Source: Microbacterium sp. SMR1
GTDB lineage: Bacteria; Actinomycetota; Actinomycetes; Actinomycetales; Microbacteriaceae
DNA: 64,000 nucleotides
Assembly (NCBI RefSeq): GCF_003289625.1
Contig: NZ_QMBN01000002.1
Coordinates: 828,610 to 892,609, forward strand
Direction of reading: 5' to 3'
This document shows, in pieces, positions 18,877 to 25,546 of the stretch; the first letter of the stretch is position 1, and each line of letters begins with the position of its first letter. Position numbers and translations under genes: made by a program. Under the pieces are notes generated by a model. The model saw nothing but the letters and a program-made list of their open reading frames with translations, had not been told where the DNA came from and ran no database searches.

Positions 18877-20327
18877 CGACCGAGTACGACGCCGTCATCG
18901 TCGGCTCCGGGCCGAACGGGCTGGCGGCGGCCGTCACCCTGGCGCGCTCCGGGCTCTCGGTCGCGGTGTTCGAAGCCGAGGATCACTTCGGCGGTGGGGC
19001 GGCCTCCGGGGAGATCACCCTCCCCGGCTACCTGCACGACCTGTGCTCGGCGGTGCATCCGCTCGCATTCGAATCCGCCTTCTTCCGCGAGTTCGGACTG
19101 CGCCGCCGCGTCGAGTTCGTCGTGCCCGAGGTGTCGTACGCGCACCCTCTCGACGGCAACGCAGCGCTGGCATACCGCGATCTCGATCGCACGGCCGAGG
19201 GGCTCGGTACAGACGGCCGTGCATATGCCCGGCTGATGGCGCCGCTCGTCGAACGCGTGCGCGGCATCGCAGACTTCACCGGCGGATCGCTGCTGCGCGT
19301 GCCCGGCGATCCGATCGCCGCGGCCTGGTTCGGCCTGCGCACCCTCGAGCAGGGGACACCGGCATGGAACCTGCGGTTCCGCGAGCAGGCGGCCCCGGCC
19401 CTCATGTCGGGGGTCGCGGCCCACACCATTCTCGGCCTCCCGAGTCTCGCGGCGGCAGGCGGGGGCCTCACCCTCGCGACATACGGCCATGCGCGCGGGT
19501 GGCCCATCCCGATCGGCGGGAGCGGGGCGATCGTGGCCGCCATGGTCGACGACATCCGTGCGCACGGCGGCGAGCTGTTCGCGGGACGCCGCATCCGCTC
19601 GCTCGACGAGCTGCCGAGCGCACGCGCCGTGATGCTCGACGTGACGCCCCGCGCCCTCATCGCGATCGCCGGGGACCGGATGCCGACGCGCTATCGGCAC
19701 CGCCTCGAGCGCTTCCGGTACGGTGACGCGGTGGCGAAGGTCGACTTCGCCCTGTCCGCGCCGGTGCCGTGGCGCGATCCCGCGATCGCGCAGAGCGGCA
19801 CTGTCCACGTCGGCGGGACCCGGCCGGAGATCGCCGCCTCCGAGAACGCGGTGCGCGCCGGCCGGCTGCCCGACGCGCCGTATGTGCTCGTCGCGCAGCC
19901 GTCGCTGTTCGATGCGGGCCGGGCGCCGGAGGGCCATCACACCCTGTGGGCGTACACGCACGTTCCCGCGGGCAGCGAGGTCGACCGGACCGAGGCGATC
20001 GTGCGCCAGATCGAGCGGTTCGCGCCGGGCTTCCGCGACACGATCCTCGCGACCCACTCGGAGACCGCGCAGCAGGTCGCCGCGCGCAACCTCAACTATC
20101 CCGAGGGTGACATCTCCGCCGGCATCCCGTCGCTCGATCAGCTGATCGCCCGCCCGTTGCTCGCACGCGACCCGTGGCGGACGCCCATGGGCGGCGTCTA
20201 TCTGTGCTCGTCCTCGACGAGCCCGGGCCCGGGCGTTCACGGGCTGGCCGGATGGTGGTCGGCTCTGAGCGCTCTGCGGCACGAGTTCGGGGTGCTCACG
20301 CGTCCCGACCTCTCACCGCATCTCTAG
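18873..20327 (+). CDS. NAD(P)/FAD-dependent oxidoreductase, phytoene desaturase-like
   Basis: A 484-residue flavoprotein of the CrtI/amine oxidase superfamily. The N-terminus AVIVGSGPNGLAAAVTLARSG is the FAD-binding dinucleotide fold, followed by FEAEDHFGGGAASGEITLPGYLHDLCSAVHP, and the C-terminus GVYLCSSSTSPGPGVHGLAGWWSA matches the second FAD segment of this family. No phytoene synthase or other carotenoid gene is nearby, so a carotenoid role is not supported. The start is GTG 18873, overlapping the SRPBCC stop. Confidence 0.87.
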   Translation: MTTEYDAVIVGSGPNGLAAAVTLARSGLSVAVFEAEDHFGGGAASGEITLPGYLHDLCSAVHPLAFESAFFREFGLRRRVEFVVPEVSYAHPLDGNAALAYRDLDRTAEGLGTDGRAYARLMAPLVERVRGIADFTGGSLLRVPGDPIAAAWFGLRTLEQGTPAWNLRFREQAAPALMSGVAAHTILGLPSLAAAGGGLTLATYGHARGWPIPIGGSGAIVAAMVDDIRAHGGELFAGRRIRSLDELPSARAVMLDVTPRALIAIAGDRMPTRYRHRLERFRYGDAVAKVDFALSAPVPWRDPAIAQSGTVHVGGTRPEIAASENAVRAGRLPDAPYVLVAQPSLFDAGRAPEGHHTLWAYTHVPAGSEVDRTEAIVRQIERFAPGFRDTILATHSETAQQVAARNLNYPEGDISAGIPSLDQLIARPLLARDPWRTPMGGVYLCSSSTSPGPGVHGLAGWWSALSALRHEFGVLTRPDLSPHL

Positions 20328-20413
20328 GGGTGGGAGGCGCCGGAGTCAAGCGGAAGAGCGCCCCGTCGCCGCGCTCGTACAGTGGACGCACCATCGTCGT
20401 CTGCGGGAGGTTC

Positions 20414-20863
20414 ATGGTGTCCGGTGCTTCCGAGCCCGAATCCGTCGCGCGAGCCGTCGAACGGCTCCGTCTGGCCGAGGCCAGCCTGGCTCGGCGGCGT
20501 CAGAGCGACTGCGGTCCCAGTGAGACGGCGCGCGCCGCAATGCGGGTGGTGTACGACAGCGCGGATGCCGGCCGGCGCGTCACCCCGACCGACATCGCCG
20601 CCTCGCTGGGCATCTCGACGCCGACGGCGACGACCATGCTGAAGCGTCTCCGCGACGGGGGGCTGGTGGCGTTCGAGCGCAACCCCGACGACGGTCGGAG
20701 CAAGTACGTCGTGCCGACCGATCGCAACGCGGACGTCGAGGGTGTCGATCCGCTGACTCTGCGTGTGCGCGACATCGCGCGCGGGCTCGATGACGACACC
20801 GCTGCGAAGCTGACGATCCTTCTCGACGCGATCGCGGATGCGGTCGACGAGGAGTGTCGCTGA
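20414..20863 (+). CDS. MarR family transcriptional regulator
   Basis: A 149-residue winged-helix protein; residues about 35-100 hold the DNA-binding domain (DIAASLGISTPTATTMLKRLRDGGLV, wing NPDDGRSKYVVPT). GGGAGG at 20405-20410 precedes ATG 20414 closely; GTG 20417 is at a better distance and may be the true start. It is convergent, with a 2-bp gap, with the second copy of the small MGxLxYG protein. A MarR thus sits beside both copies of that family in this window. Confidence 0.85.
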   Translation: MVSGASEPESVARAVERLRLAEASLARRRQSDCGPSETARAAMRVVYDSADAGRRVTPTDIAASLGISTPTATTMLKRLRDGGLVAFERNPDDGRSKYVVPTDRNADVEGVDPLTLRVRDIARGLDDDTAAKLTILLDAIADAVDEECR

Positions 20864-20865
20864 GG

Positions 20866-21165
20866 TCAGGCGTCGGCGGACGCGGGCTCCGGGACGACAC
20901 GCAGACCGTTCGCTCCGCCCGCTTCGAGCAGGAGGGCCTCGACCCAGTGTCGATTGATCGTCGGCGGACGGCTGCCGCTGAACAGGAACACCATCGGAAC
21001 GGCCGGGTGCACCCACACGCTGAAGAGCCCGCTGTCGGTCGAACGATGGAACATGAACGGCTCGTTGCGGCGCAGCTTGTTCATGAAGACGACCCGCAGG
21101 TGCGCGAGCAGACGGTCTTCGACGTCGAACGTCCGACCTTGACTGCCGTAAACGAGTGTTCCCAC
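20866..21165 (-). CDS. small conserved actinobacterial protein (MGxLxYG/DRLLAHL family), copy 2
   Basis: A 99-residue paralog of 15689-16045: MGTLVYG, DRLLAHLRVV, NKLRRNEPFMFH and a hydrophobic WVHPAVPMVFLFSG segment. Function unknown. The start is GTG 21165, preceded after 7 nt by a TACCCT box (complement of 21173-21178), consistent with leaderless transcription. The upstream inverted repeat at 21192-21217 could be its operator. The adjacent MarR gene is convergent. Confidence 0.8.
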   Translation of the reverse strand: MGTLVYGSQGRTFDVEDRLLAHLRVVFMNKLRRNEPFMFHRSTDSGLFSVWVHPAVPMVFLFSGSRPPTINRHWVEALLLEAGGANGLRVVPEPASADA

Positions 21166-21191
21166 GGACGCGAGGGTACTGGCGGGGGTCC

Positions 21192-21217
21192 GCCTAATTA
21201 ATTCCGGTTAGTTAGGC
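21192..21217. promoter_or_regulatory. inverted repeat upstream of small conserved protein copy 2
   Basis: Arms GCCTAATTAA (21192-21201) and TTAGTTAGGC (21208-21217) pair over 10 bp with one mismatch around TTCCGG. TTAG recurs at 21224-21227. The AT-rich block lies about 20 bp upstream of the proposed TACCCT -10 of the minus-strand gene, an operator-like position; the neighbouring MarR is a candidate binder (inference). Confidence 0.55.
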
Positions 21218-21326
21218 GAACTAGTTAGAGGAGGGATGGTGCGTAAACCCCTCGTGAACTTCTGTCAAGCGGGTAGGTGCGGACGGCTCGGACCGCGATA
21301 GTCGTGTCAGAGCGACGGGAGTGGTC

Positions 21327-21635
21327 ATGGTCTTGGATATGTCACCGATCGCCCGCAAGCCCAGCGCGGTGCGCCTGGCCACGTCGGGCGCTCTGCGTCA
21401 GCTGCCGTCGCGGCGGCCGGAAGCGCCGAGCACCGAGGCGGACCTCCGCTGGGAGCTCGTCGACGTCGACCGTTACGAGGTGCGAGAGGGAGAGGTCACC
21501 CTCGGCTACATCGACGTCGTCGGCGCGGTCTTCGTAGCCCTCGGCGGGCCCTGGTACTCGGCTGCCGTCGAGCTGCGTCAGACGCTCCGCTTCGATGAAG
21601 CGGTGCAGACGCTGCGCTCGGCCCGGCGTCACTGA
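21327..21635 (+). CDS. hypothetical protein (102 aa)
   Basis: A 102-residue soluble protein of unknown function: a basic Arg/Pro-rich N-terminal third (IARKPSAVRLAT... RRPEAPST) then a compact domain with alternating hydrophobic residues (WELVDVDRYEVREGEVTLGYIDVVGAVFVALGG). The style recalls short conserved Microbacterium proteins but I recognise no family. GGGAG at 21317-21321 precedes ATG 21327; GTG 21321 would add two residues. It lies between the small-protein/MarR pair and the oxidoreductase gene. Confidence 0.65.
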   Translation: MVLDMSPIARKPSAVRLATSGALRQLPSRRPEAPSTEADLRWELVDVDRYEVREGEVTLGYIDVVGAVFVALGGPWYSAAVELRQTLRFDEAVQTLRSARRH

Positions 21636-21679
21636 GGCGCGGCCCGGCAGTGGTCCTCCGGCCTCCTAGGCTGGGGGAC

Positions 21680-22639
21680 ATGATCCGCATCGCCACCATC
21701 GGCACGAGTGTCATCACCGACGCCTTCATCGGCGCGGCCTCTCGCACCCGGGGGATCGAGGTCGTCGCGGTGTCGTCTCGAGATGCGGTGAAGGCGCAGG
21801 CCTACGCCGATCGTCTGGGTGTCGCACGGGCGATCGCCGGCCTCGATACCGTCCTCGCCGATCCCGGGGTCGACGCGGTCTACATCGGTTCACCGAACGC
21901 CGCCCACGGCTCGCAGGTCGAGTCCGCCATCGCGGCGGGCAAGCACGTGCTCGTGGAGAAGCCCGCGGTCGCCACAGCCCGGGAGTGGGATGACCTCGTC
22001 GACCGGTCGCGCCGCGCGGGCGTGATCCTGCTCGAGGCGATGCGCACGGCGTACGACCCCGGCATCGCGGCCGTCCGCGAGCAGCTCGGATCGCTCGGAA
22101 CCCTCCGCCGCGCCTCGTTCCACTACGCCAAACGGTCGTCGCGCTACGACGCCGTGCTCGCGGGTGGGACGCCGAACATCTTCGATCCCGCCATGGGCGG
22201 CGGAGCGCTCGCGGATCTGGGTGTCTACGGCGTGCACGCGGCGGTCCTCCTGTTCGGTGAACCCACCCGCGTGGTCGGGTCGTCGGTGACGATCGCCACG
22301 GGCGCTGACGGCGCCGGTCTGGCGGTGCTCGACTACCCGGGGCTGGTCGTCGACGTCGCCTACTCGAAGATCACCACCGCTCTCCGGCCGAGCGAGATCC
22401 AGGGCGAGGATGCGACGCTGCTCATCGATCACCTGGCCAGTCCGCGCCGCGTGACACGGGTCGGTCTCGACGGTGCGGAGTCCGCGTGGACGTCGGATGC
22501 TGCCGTCGACACGCTCGACGGCGAGGTCGCGCGTTTCGTCGAGCTCGTGGGCGGCGCGGTCGCTCCGGACGAGGACCAGGCGCGCACGGCGGCGACGCTG
22601 CGGACCATGGAGCGCATCCGCCAGGCGACCACCGGCTGA
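21680..22639 (+). CDS. Gfo/Idh/MocA family oxidoreductase
   Basis: A 319-residue NAD(P)-dependent oxidoreductase acting on a sugar or cyclitol. The N-terminal Rossmann domain starts IATIGTSVITDAFIGA (degenerate GxGxxG), followed by VYIGSPNAAHGSQVESAIAAGKHVLVEKP, whose EKP is the family signature; the C-terminal domain includes GGGALADLGVYGVHAAVLLFG. There is no RBS; TAGGCT at 21667-21672 is 7 nt before ATG 21680 (leaderless pattern). It appears monocistronic and the substrate is unknown. Confidence 0.88.
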   Translation: MIRIATIGTSVITDAFIGAASRTRGIEVVAVSSRDAVKAQAYADRLGVARAIAGLDTVLADPGVDAVYIGSPNAAHGSQVESAIAAGKHVLVEKPAVATAREWDDLVDRSRRAGVILLEAMRTAYDPGIAAVREQLGSLGTLRRASFHYAKRSSRYDAVLAGGTPNIFDPAMGGGALADLGVYGVHAAVLLFGEPTRVVGSSVTIATGADGAGLAVLDYPGLVVDVAYSKITTALRPSEIQGEDATLLIDHLASPRRVTRVGLDGAESAWTSDAAVDTLDGEVARFVELVGGAVAPDEDQARTAATLRTMERIRQATTG

Positions 22640-22703
22640 CGCATCCGCTGAGCGCCCTGTCAAGGCCCTGGGGTTTCACCCGGTGTCGACGCAGGCTCGT
22701 CCT

Positions 22704-22997
22704 ATGCACCACACGGGACTGCGCTGGGATGAGATCGCTGAGGATGCCTGGCGGGTATGCGATCCCACGCGCCCGTCCTCCGATGCCGATGCCGTCGTCG
22801 CCTACGTCGAACGGCGCCGGGACGGTGTCTTCGAGGTGGTGTGGCTCTGCGGCACCGCGGGGACCGAGACCTTCGTCGCGATCGGTGAAGCCGCCTGCGC
22901 GATCGCCGACCGACACGCCGCGTCCCGCCGCACCGGGTCGCCGCTGGCGACCAAGCCGATTCCCATCGCCCACCGTCCGCCGCTTTCGCGGGCCTGA
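22704..22997 (+). CDS. hypothetical protein (97 aa)
   Basis: A 97-residue protein of unknown function, MHHTGLRWDEIAEDAWRVCD..., with a central beta-like stretch (FEVVWLCGTAGTETFVAIGEAACAIADRH). CAGGCT at 22692-22697, 6 nt before ATG 22704, may be a -10 of a leaderless transcript. It follows the oxidoreductase by 64 nt and is convergent with cinA. Confidence 0.65.
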   Translation: MHHTGLRWDEIAEDAWRVCDPTRPSSDADAVVAYVERRRDGVFEVVWLCGTAGTETFVAIGEAACAIADRHAASRRTGSPLATKPIPIAHRPPLSRA

Positions 22998-23010
22998 GGC
23001 TCGGGTGCGG

Positions 23011-23466
23011 TCAGCGCCGCATCCGATCGATCAGCAACCCGACGGCTGCGTTCGCGCTGTCGTCGATGACCTGTTCGGGCTCGCCGTCGAGGTTGAGCAG
23101 GACGTGACCCGTCTCTGCGCCGTCGCTCCACCCGAGGTACACCGTCCCCGGCTCGTGGCCGTCGTGCGGCTCCGGACCCCCGACGCCCGTCACCGACACC
23201 GCCAGATCCGCGCCTGTCAGGTCGCGGACCGCGCGTGCGAGGTGCTCGGCGCATTCCGGGGAGCAGGGGTCGATCCCCTCGGCCAGACCCAGGACGCGGT
23301 GCTTCGTCTCCAGTCGGTAGGCCACGACGCCGCCGGCGAACCAGTCGCCCGCGCCCTCCGCCGCGCCGATGGTGGCGGCGAGGTTGCCCGAGGTCAGCGA
23401 TTCCGCTACCGCGATCACGGTGCCGCTCTCCTGTGCCAGCCGGGCGAGTTCATCGATGTGGGTCAT
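23011..23466 (-). CDS. pncC: CinA-type nicotinamide-nucleotide amidohydrolase
   Basis: A 151-residue stand-alone CinA C-terminal domain protein, which deamidates nicotinamide mononucleotide in NAD salvage. The signatures VIAVAESLTSGNLAATIG, WFAGGVVAYRLETKHRVLG and VSVTGVGGPEPHDGHEPGTVYLGW are clear; there is no N-terminal MoCF-like domain. ATG 23466 has a GGAGGAG RBS upstream and a TAGGGT box before that. It is divergent from the DoxX gene and convergent with a small hypothetical gene. Confidence 0.9.
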   Translation of the reverse strand: MTHIDELARLAQESGTVIAVAESLTSGNLAATIGAAEGAGDWFAGGVVAYRLETKHRVLGLAEGIDPCSPECAEHLARAVRDLTGADLAVSVTGVGGPEPHDGHEPGTVYLGWSDGAETGHVLLNLDGEPEQVIDDSANAAVGLLIDRMRR

Positions 23467-23611
23467 TTCTCCTCCTGGCGCGACCCTAAGCACCGGTGGA
23501 GGAGACGCGAGCGGGGATTGTCTCCGATTCGGCACGGTGATATCGCGCGGGAGGCGCAGAGCTCGACTGGGACTTTGGTCCCTGGTGGAGTCATCGCGAA
23601 CGCGAGATAGT

Positions 23612-23630
23612 TATGTGGTCAGACCACATA
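23612..23630. promoter_or_regulatory. 19-bp perfect palindrome, FadR/GntR-type operator, upstream of DoxX gene
   Basis: TATGTGGTC-A-GACCACATA is a perfect 9-bp inverted repeat around A23621, containing TGGTCAGACCA, the core typical of FadR-type GntR operators (family knowledge). It lies 18 bp before ATG 23648, next to an AT-rich GATAGT that could be the -10. No GntR gene is adjacent; the only one in the window is in the homoprotocatechuate operon. Confidence 0.7.
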
Positions 23631-23647
23631 CGACGAAGGAGACAGAA

Positions 23648-24238
23648 ATGACCACGCACGCGGTCCACGCAGCCATCCCCCGCACGGAGGCTCGGACCCG
23701 CACCCAGGTGATCGCCCGCCAGGACGAGATCGTGACCTCGCTCGCCGGGCGCCGCACTCTCGCTGCGCTGCGCTACGCGACCGGCTTCATCTTCCTCTGG
23801 GCGTTCCTCGACAAGCTGTTCGGCCTCGGATTCTCGACGCCGTTCGAGCGGGCGTGGATCAACGGCGGCACCCCGGCGCAGGGCTTCCTCAACAGCCCCG
23901 CCGTCACCGGCCCCCTTCAGCCCTGGTTCCAGAGCATGGCGAGCCCGCTCGCCGACGTCCTGTTCATGGCGGGCATGCTGGCCATCGGAGTCGCCGTCAT
24001 GTCGGGCATCGGTCTCCGCGTCGCAGCGGTAGCCGGAAGCCTCGTCATGCTCCTGATGTACCTCGCCGAGTGGCCGTTCGCCTGGGGTGCGGCATCTACC
24101 AACCCCCTCGTCGACTACCACATCGTCTACGCGCTCGCGCTGATCGTGATCGCCGTGCTCCACGCCGGCGACACCTGGGGCCTCGGCGCCATGTGGAAGA
24201 AGCTGCCTCTCGTGCAGCGCTTCCGGTGGCTCGTCTGA
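23648..24238 (+). CDS. DoxX-like integral membrane protein
   Basis: A 196-residue inner-membrane protein with four hydrophobic helices (about 38-58, 108-125, 130-148, 165-185) and a 30-residue cytoplasmic N-terminus. ALRYATGFIFLWAFLDKLFGLGF is the DoxX/DoxD opening motif. Members often act with redox or stress systems; no partner is visible. GAAGGAGA lies just before ATG 23648. The upstream palindrome indicates dedicated repression. Confidence 0.82.
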   Translation: MTTHAVHAAIPRTEARTRTQVIARQDEIVTSLAGRRTLAALRYATGFIFLWAFLDKLFGLGFSTPFERAWINGGTPAQGFLNSPAVTGPLQPWFQSMASPLADVLFMAGMLAIGVAVMSGIGLRVAAVAGSLVMLLMYLAEWPFAWGAASTNPLVDYHIVYALALIVIAVLHAGDTWGLGAMWKKLPLVQRFRWLV

Positions 24239-24254
24239 CACCGAGTCGCCCCGC

Positions 24255-24290
24255 CGAAGGCGCGGATCCCCCCCGGGGGTCCGCGCCTTC
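24255..24290. terminator. hairpin between convergent DoxX and LuxR-type genes
   Basis: GAAGGCGCGGA (24255-24265) pairs with TCCGCGCCTTC (24280-24290); the inner C and G runs extend the stem. It lies between two convergent stops; likely a bidirectional terminator. Confidence 0.7.
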
Positions 24291-24292
24291 GC

Positions 24293-24898
24293 TCATTCGT
24301 GCGCGGGCTGCGCCGCGCGAAGAGCGGCCTGCGTGCGGCTGGTGACGCCGAGCGTTCGCATGATGCCTGTCAGATGGTTCTTGACCGTCTTCTCGGCGAT
24401 GCCGAGCTCGGCCGCGATCGCGCGATTCGACAGCCCGCGGGCCACGAGCGCCAGCACTTCCCGCTGGCGTCGGGGGAGAGGGTCCGGAGACGGCGCGGAG
24501 GACGCGGTCGTGTGCAGCGTCGCGCCCAGCGGATGGCCCGATCCCACCCGGCGCACGGCGTCGATCAGCTCTCCGGCCGCGACGTCCTCGAGGAGGAAGG
24601 CGGACGCGCCCGCCGATGCGCTCTCGCGACGCGCCTCGTCGTCGTCCGAGGCGCAGAGGATGATGCAGTGCAGGCGCGGATCCGCTGCGCGCAGAGCGGC
24701 GCAGACCGCCGCGCCGGTGCCGTCTGCCAGCCGATAGCCGAGGATCGCGACATCCGGTCGTGTCACCCCGGCGCGAGCCTTCGCCTGACGTGCGGTCGCC
24801 GCCTCGGCGACGACCTGCATGCCCGCGGCCGCGTCGATCAGGTCGGCCACGCCGCGGCGCACCAGGTCGTGATCGGCCAGGACCAGCACGGCGAGCAT
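24293..24898 (-). CDS. NarL/LuxR-type regulator with degenerate receiver domain
   Basis: A 201-residue protein with a receiver-like domain (1-115) and a clear LuxR helix-turn-helix (about 140-200, PLPRRQREVLALVARGLSNRAIAAELGIAEKTVKNHL). The receiver lacks every key residue: A8 replaces the first acidic residue (LVLADHD), G54 stands at the phosphoacceptor Asp (AILGYRLADG), C82 replaces Thr/Ser and E104 replaces Lys. Phosphorylation is therefore not expected, and no histidine kinase is nearby. ATG 24898 lies 7 nt after TACGGT (complement of 24906-24911). GTG 24907 would add three residues but overlaps that box. It is divergent from tetR. Confidence 0.85.
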   Translation of the reverse strand: MLAVLVLADHDLVRRGVADLIDAAAGMQVVAEAATARQAKARAGVTRPDVAILGYRLADGTGAAVCAALRAADPRLHCIILCASDDDEARRESASAGASAFLLEDVAAGELIDAVRRVGSGHPLGATLHTTASSAPSPDPLPRRQREVLALVARGLSNRAIAAELGIAEKTVKNHLTGIMRTLGVTSRTQAALRAAQPAHE

Positions 24899-24936
24899 GG
24901 CCTCCACCGTAGCGTTCGGCTGGATACGGTGGGGGG

Positions 24937-25491
24937 ATGGAGGAGCACCGGGCCGGTCCGCGGCGGAGCGAACAGGCCCGCCTCGCGGTCCTGACGGCGG
25001 CGGCCGACCTGCTCGCGCAGAACGGCTACGAGAATCTCACCATCGAGGCCATCGCGCGGCAGGCATCGGTCGGCAAACAGACGATCTACCGGTGGTGGCC
25101 CTCGCGTGCGGCGATCCTGACGGAGGCGCTGCTCGAGGGCATGATCTTCCGACAGCAGCTCGCGGTGCGGAACACCGGAGACCTGCGCCGCGATCTCACG
25201 GAGTGGATGTCGCGGGTGTGGTCGGTCCTCGATGCGCCGCAGGGCCGGATGCTGCTGCGTTCGCTCGTCGCCGCGGCGACCGAGCACCCGGCCATCGGCG
25301 AGCTGATGCGCGATCGGCTGAGCGCCGACGGCGGCATCCGGGCGCGGGTCGTCGCGCACGGAGATCCCGCGGTCGCCGCGGTCGAGATCGGCGACGCGAT
25401 CGCCGGCTGGATGATGATGCAGGTGCTCATGGGCGCGGCTCCGACGCCGGACGGCATCCGGGCGATCGTCCACGCGCTGGTCCCGGGTTAG
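24937..25491 (+). CDS. TetR family regulator
   Basis: A 184-residue repressor: N-terminal TetR domain (about 10-65, AAADLLAQNGYENLTIEAIARQASVGKQTIYRWWPSRAAIL) and a C-terminal ligand domain of the TetR_C type. TACGGT at 24925-24930 is 6 nt before ATG 24937, so the mRNA is probably leaderless. It lies 55 nt before the MMPL exporter gene, with a 25-bp palindrome in between, so it most likely represses that exporter. Confidence 0.9.
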   Translation: MEEHRAGPRRSEQARLAVLTAAADLLAQNGYENLTIEAIARQASVGKQTIYRWWPSRAAILTEALLEGMIFRQQLAVRNTGDLRRDLTEWMSRVWSVLDAPQGRMLLRSLVAAATEHPAIGELMRDRLSADGGIRARVVAHGDPAVAAVEIGDAIAGWMMMQVLMGAAPTPDGIRAIVHALVPG

Positions 25492-25493
25492 GG

Positions 25494-25518
25494 TTGACGA
25501 GACGCTGCGTCTCGTCAA
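25494..25518. promoter_or_regulatory. 25-bp perfect palindrome, probable TetR operator
   Basis: Two 12-bp arms (TTGACGAGACGC and its complement) flank T25506. It begins 3 nt after the tetR stop and ends 28 nt before the MMPL start. A hairpin in RNA is possible, but the one-base centre and lack of a U-tract favour a protein site. TTGACG at its left edge may also serve as a -35. Confidence 0.7.
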
Positions 25519-25546
25519 GGGCGTCCGCATTCCGAAGGAGTCGCTG

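Noticed and set aside
18873..20327. Carotenoid biosynthesis locus
   Set aside because: The CrtI-like protein has no phytoene synthase, cyclase or prenyltransferase neighbours; the neighbours are an alcohol dehydrogenase and an SRPBCC protein.
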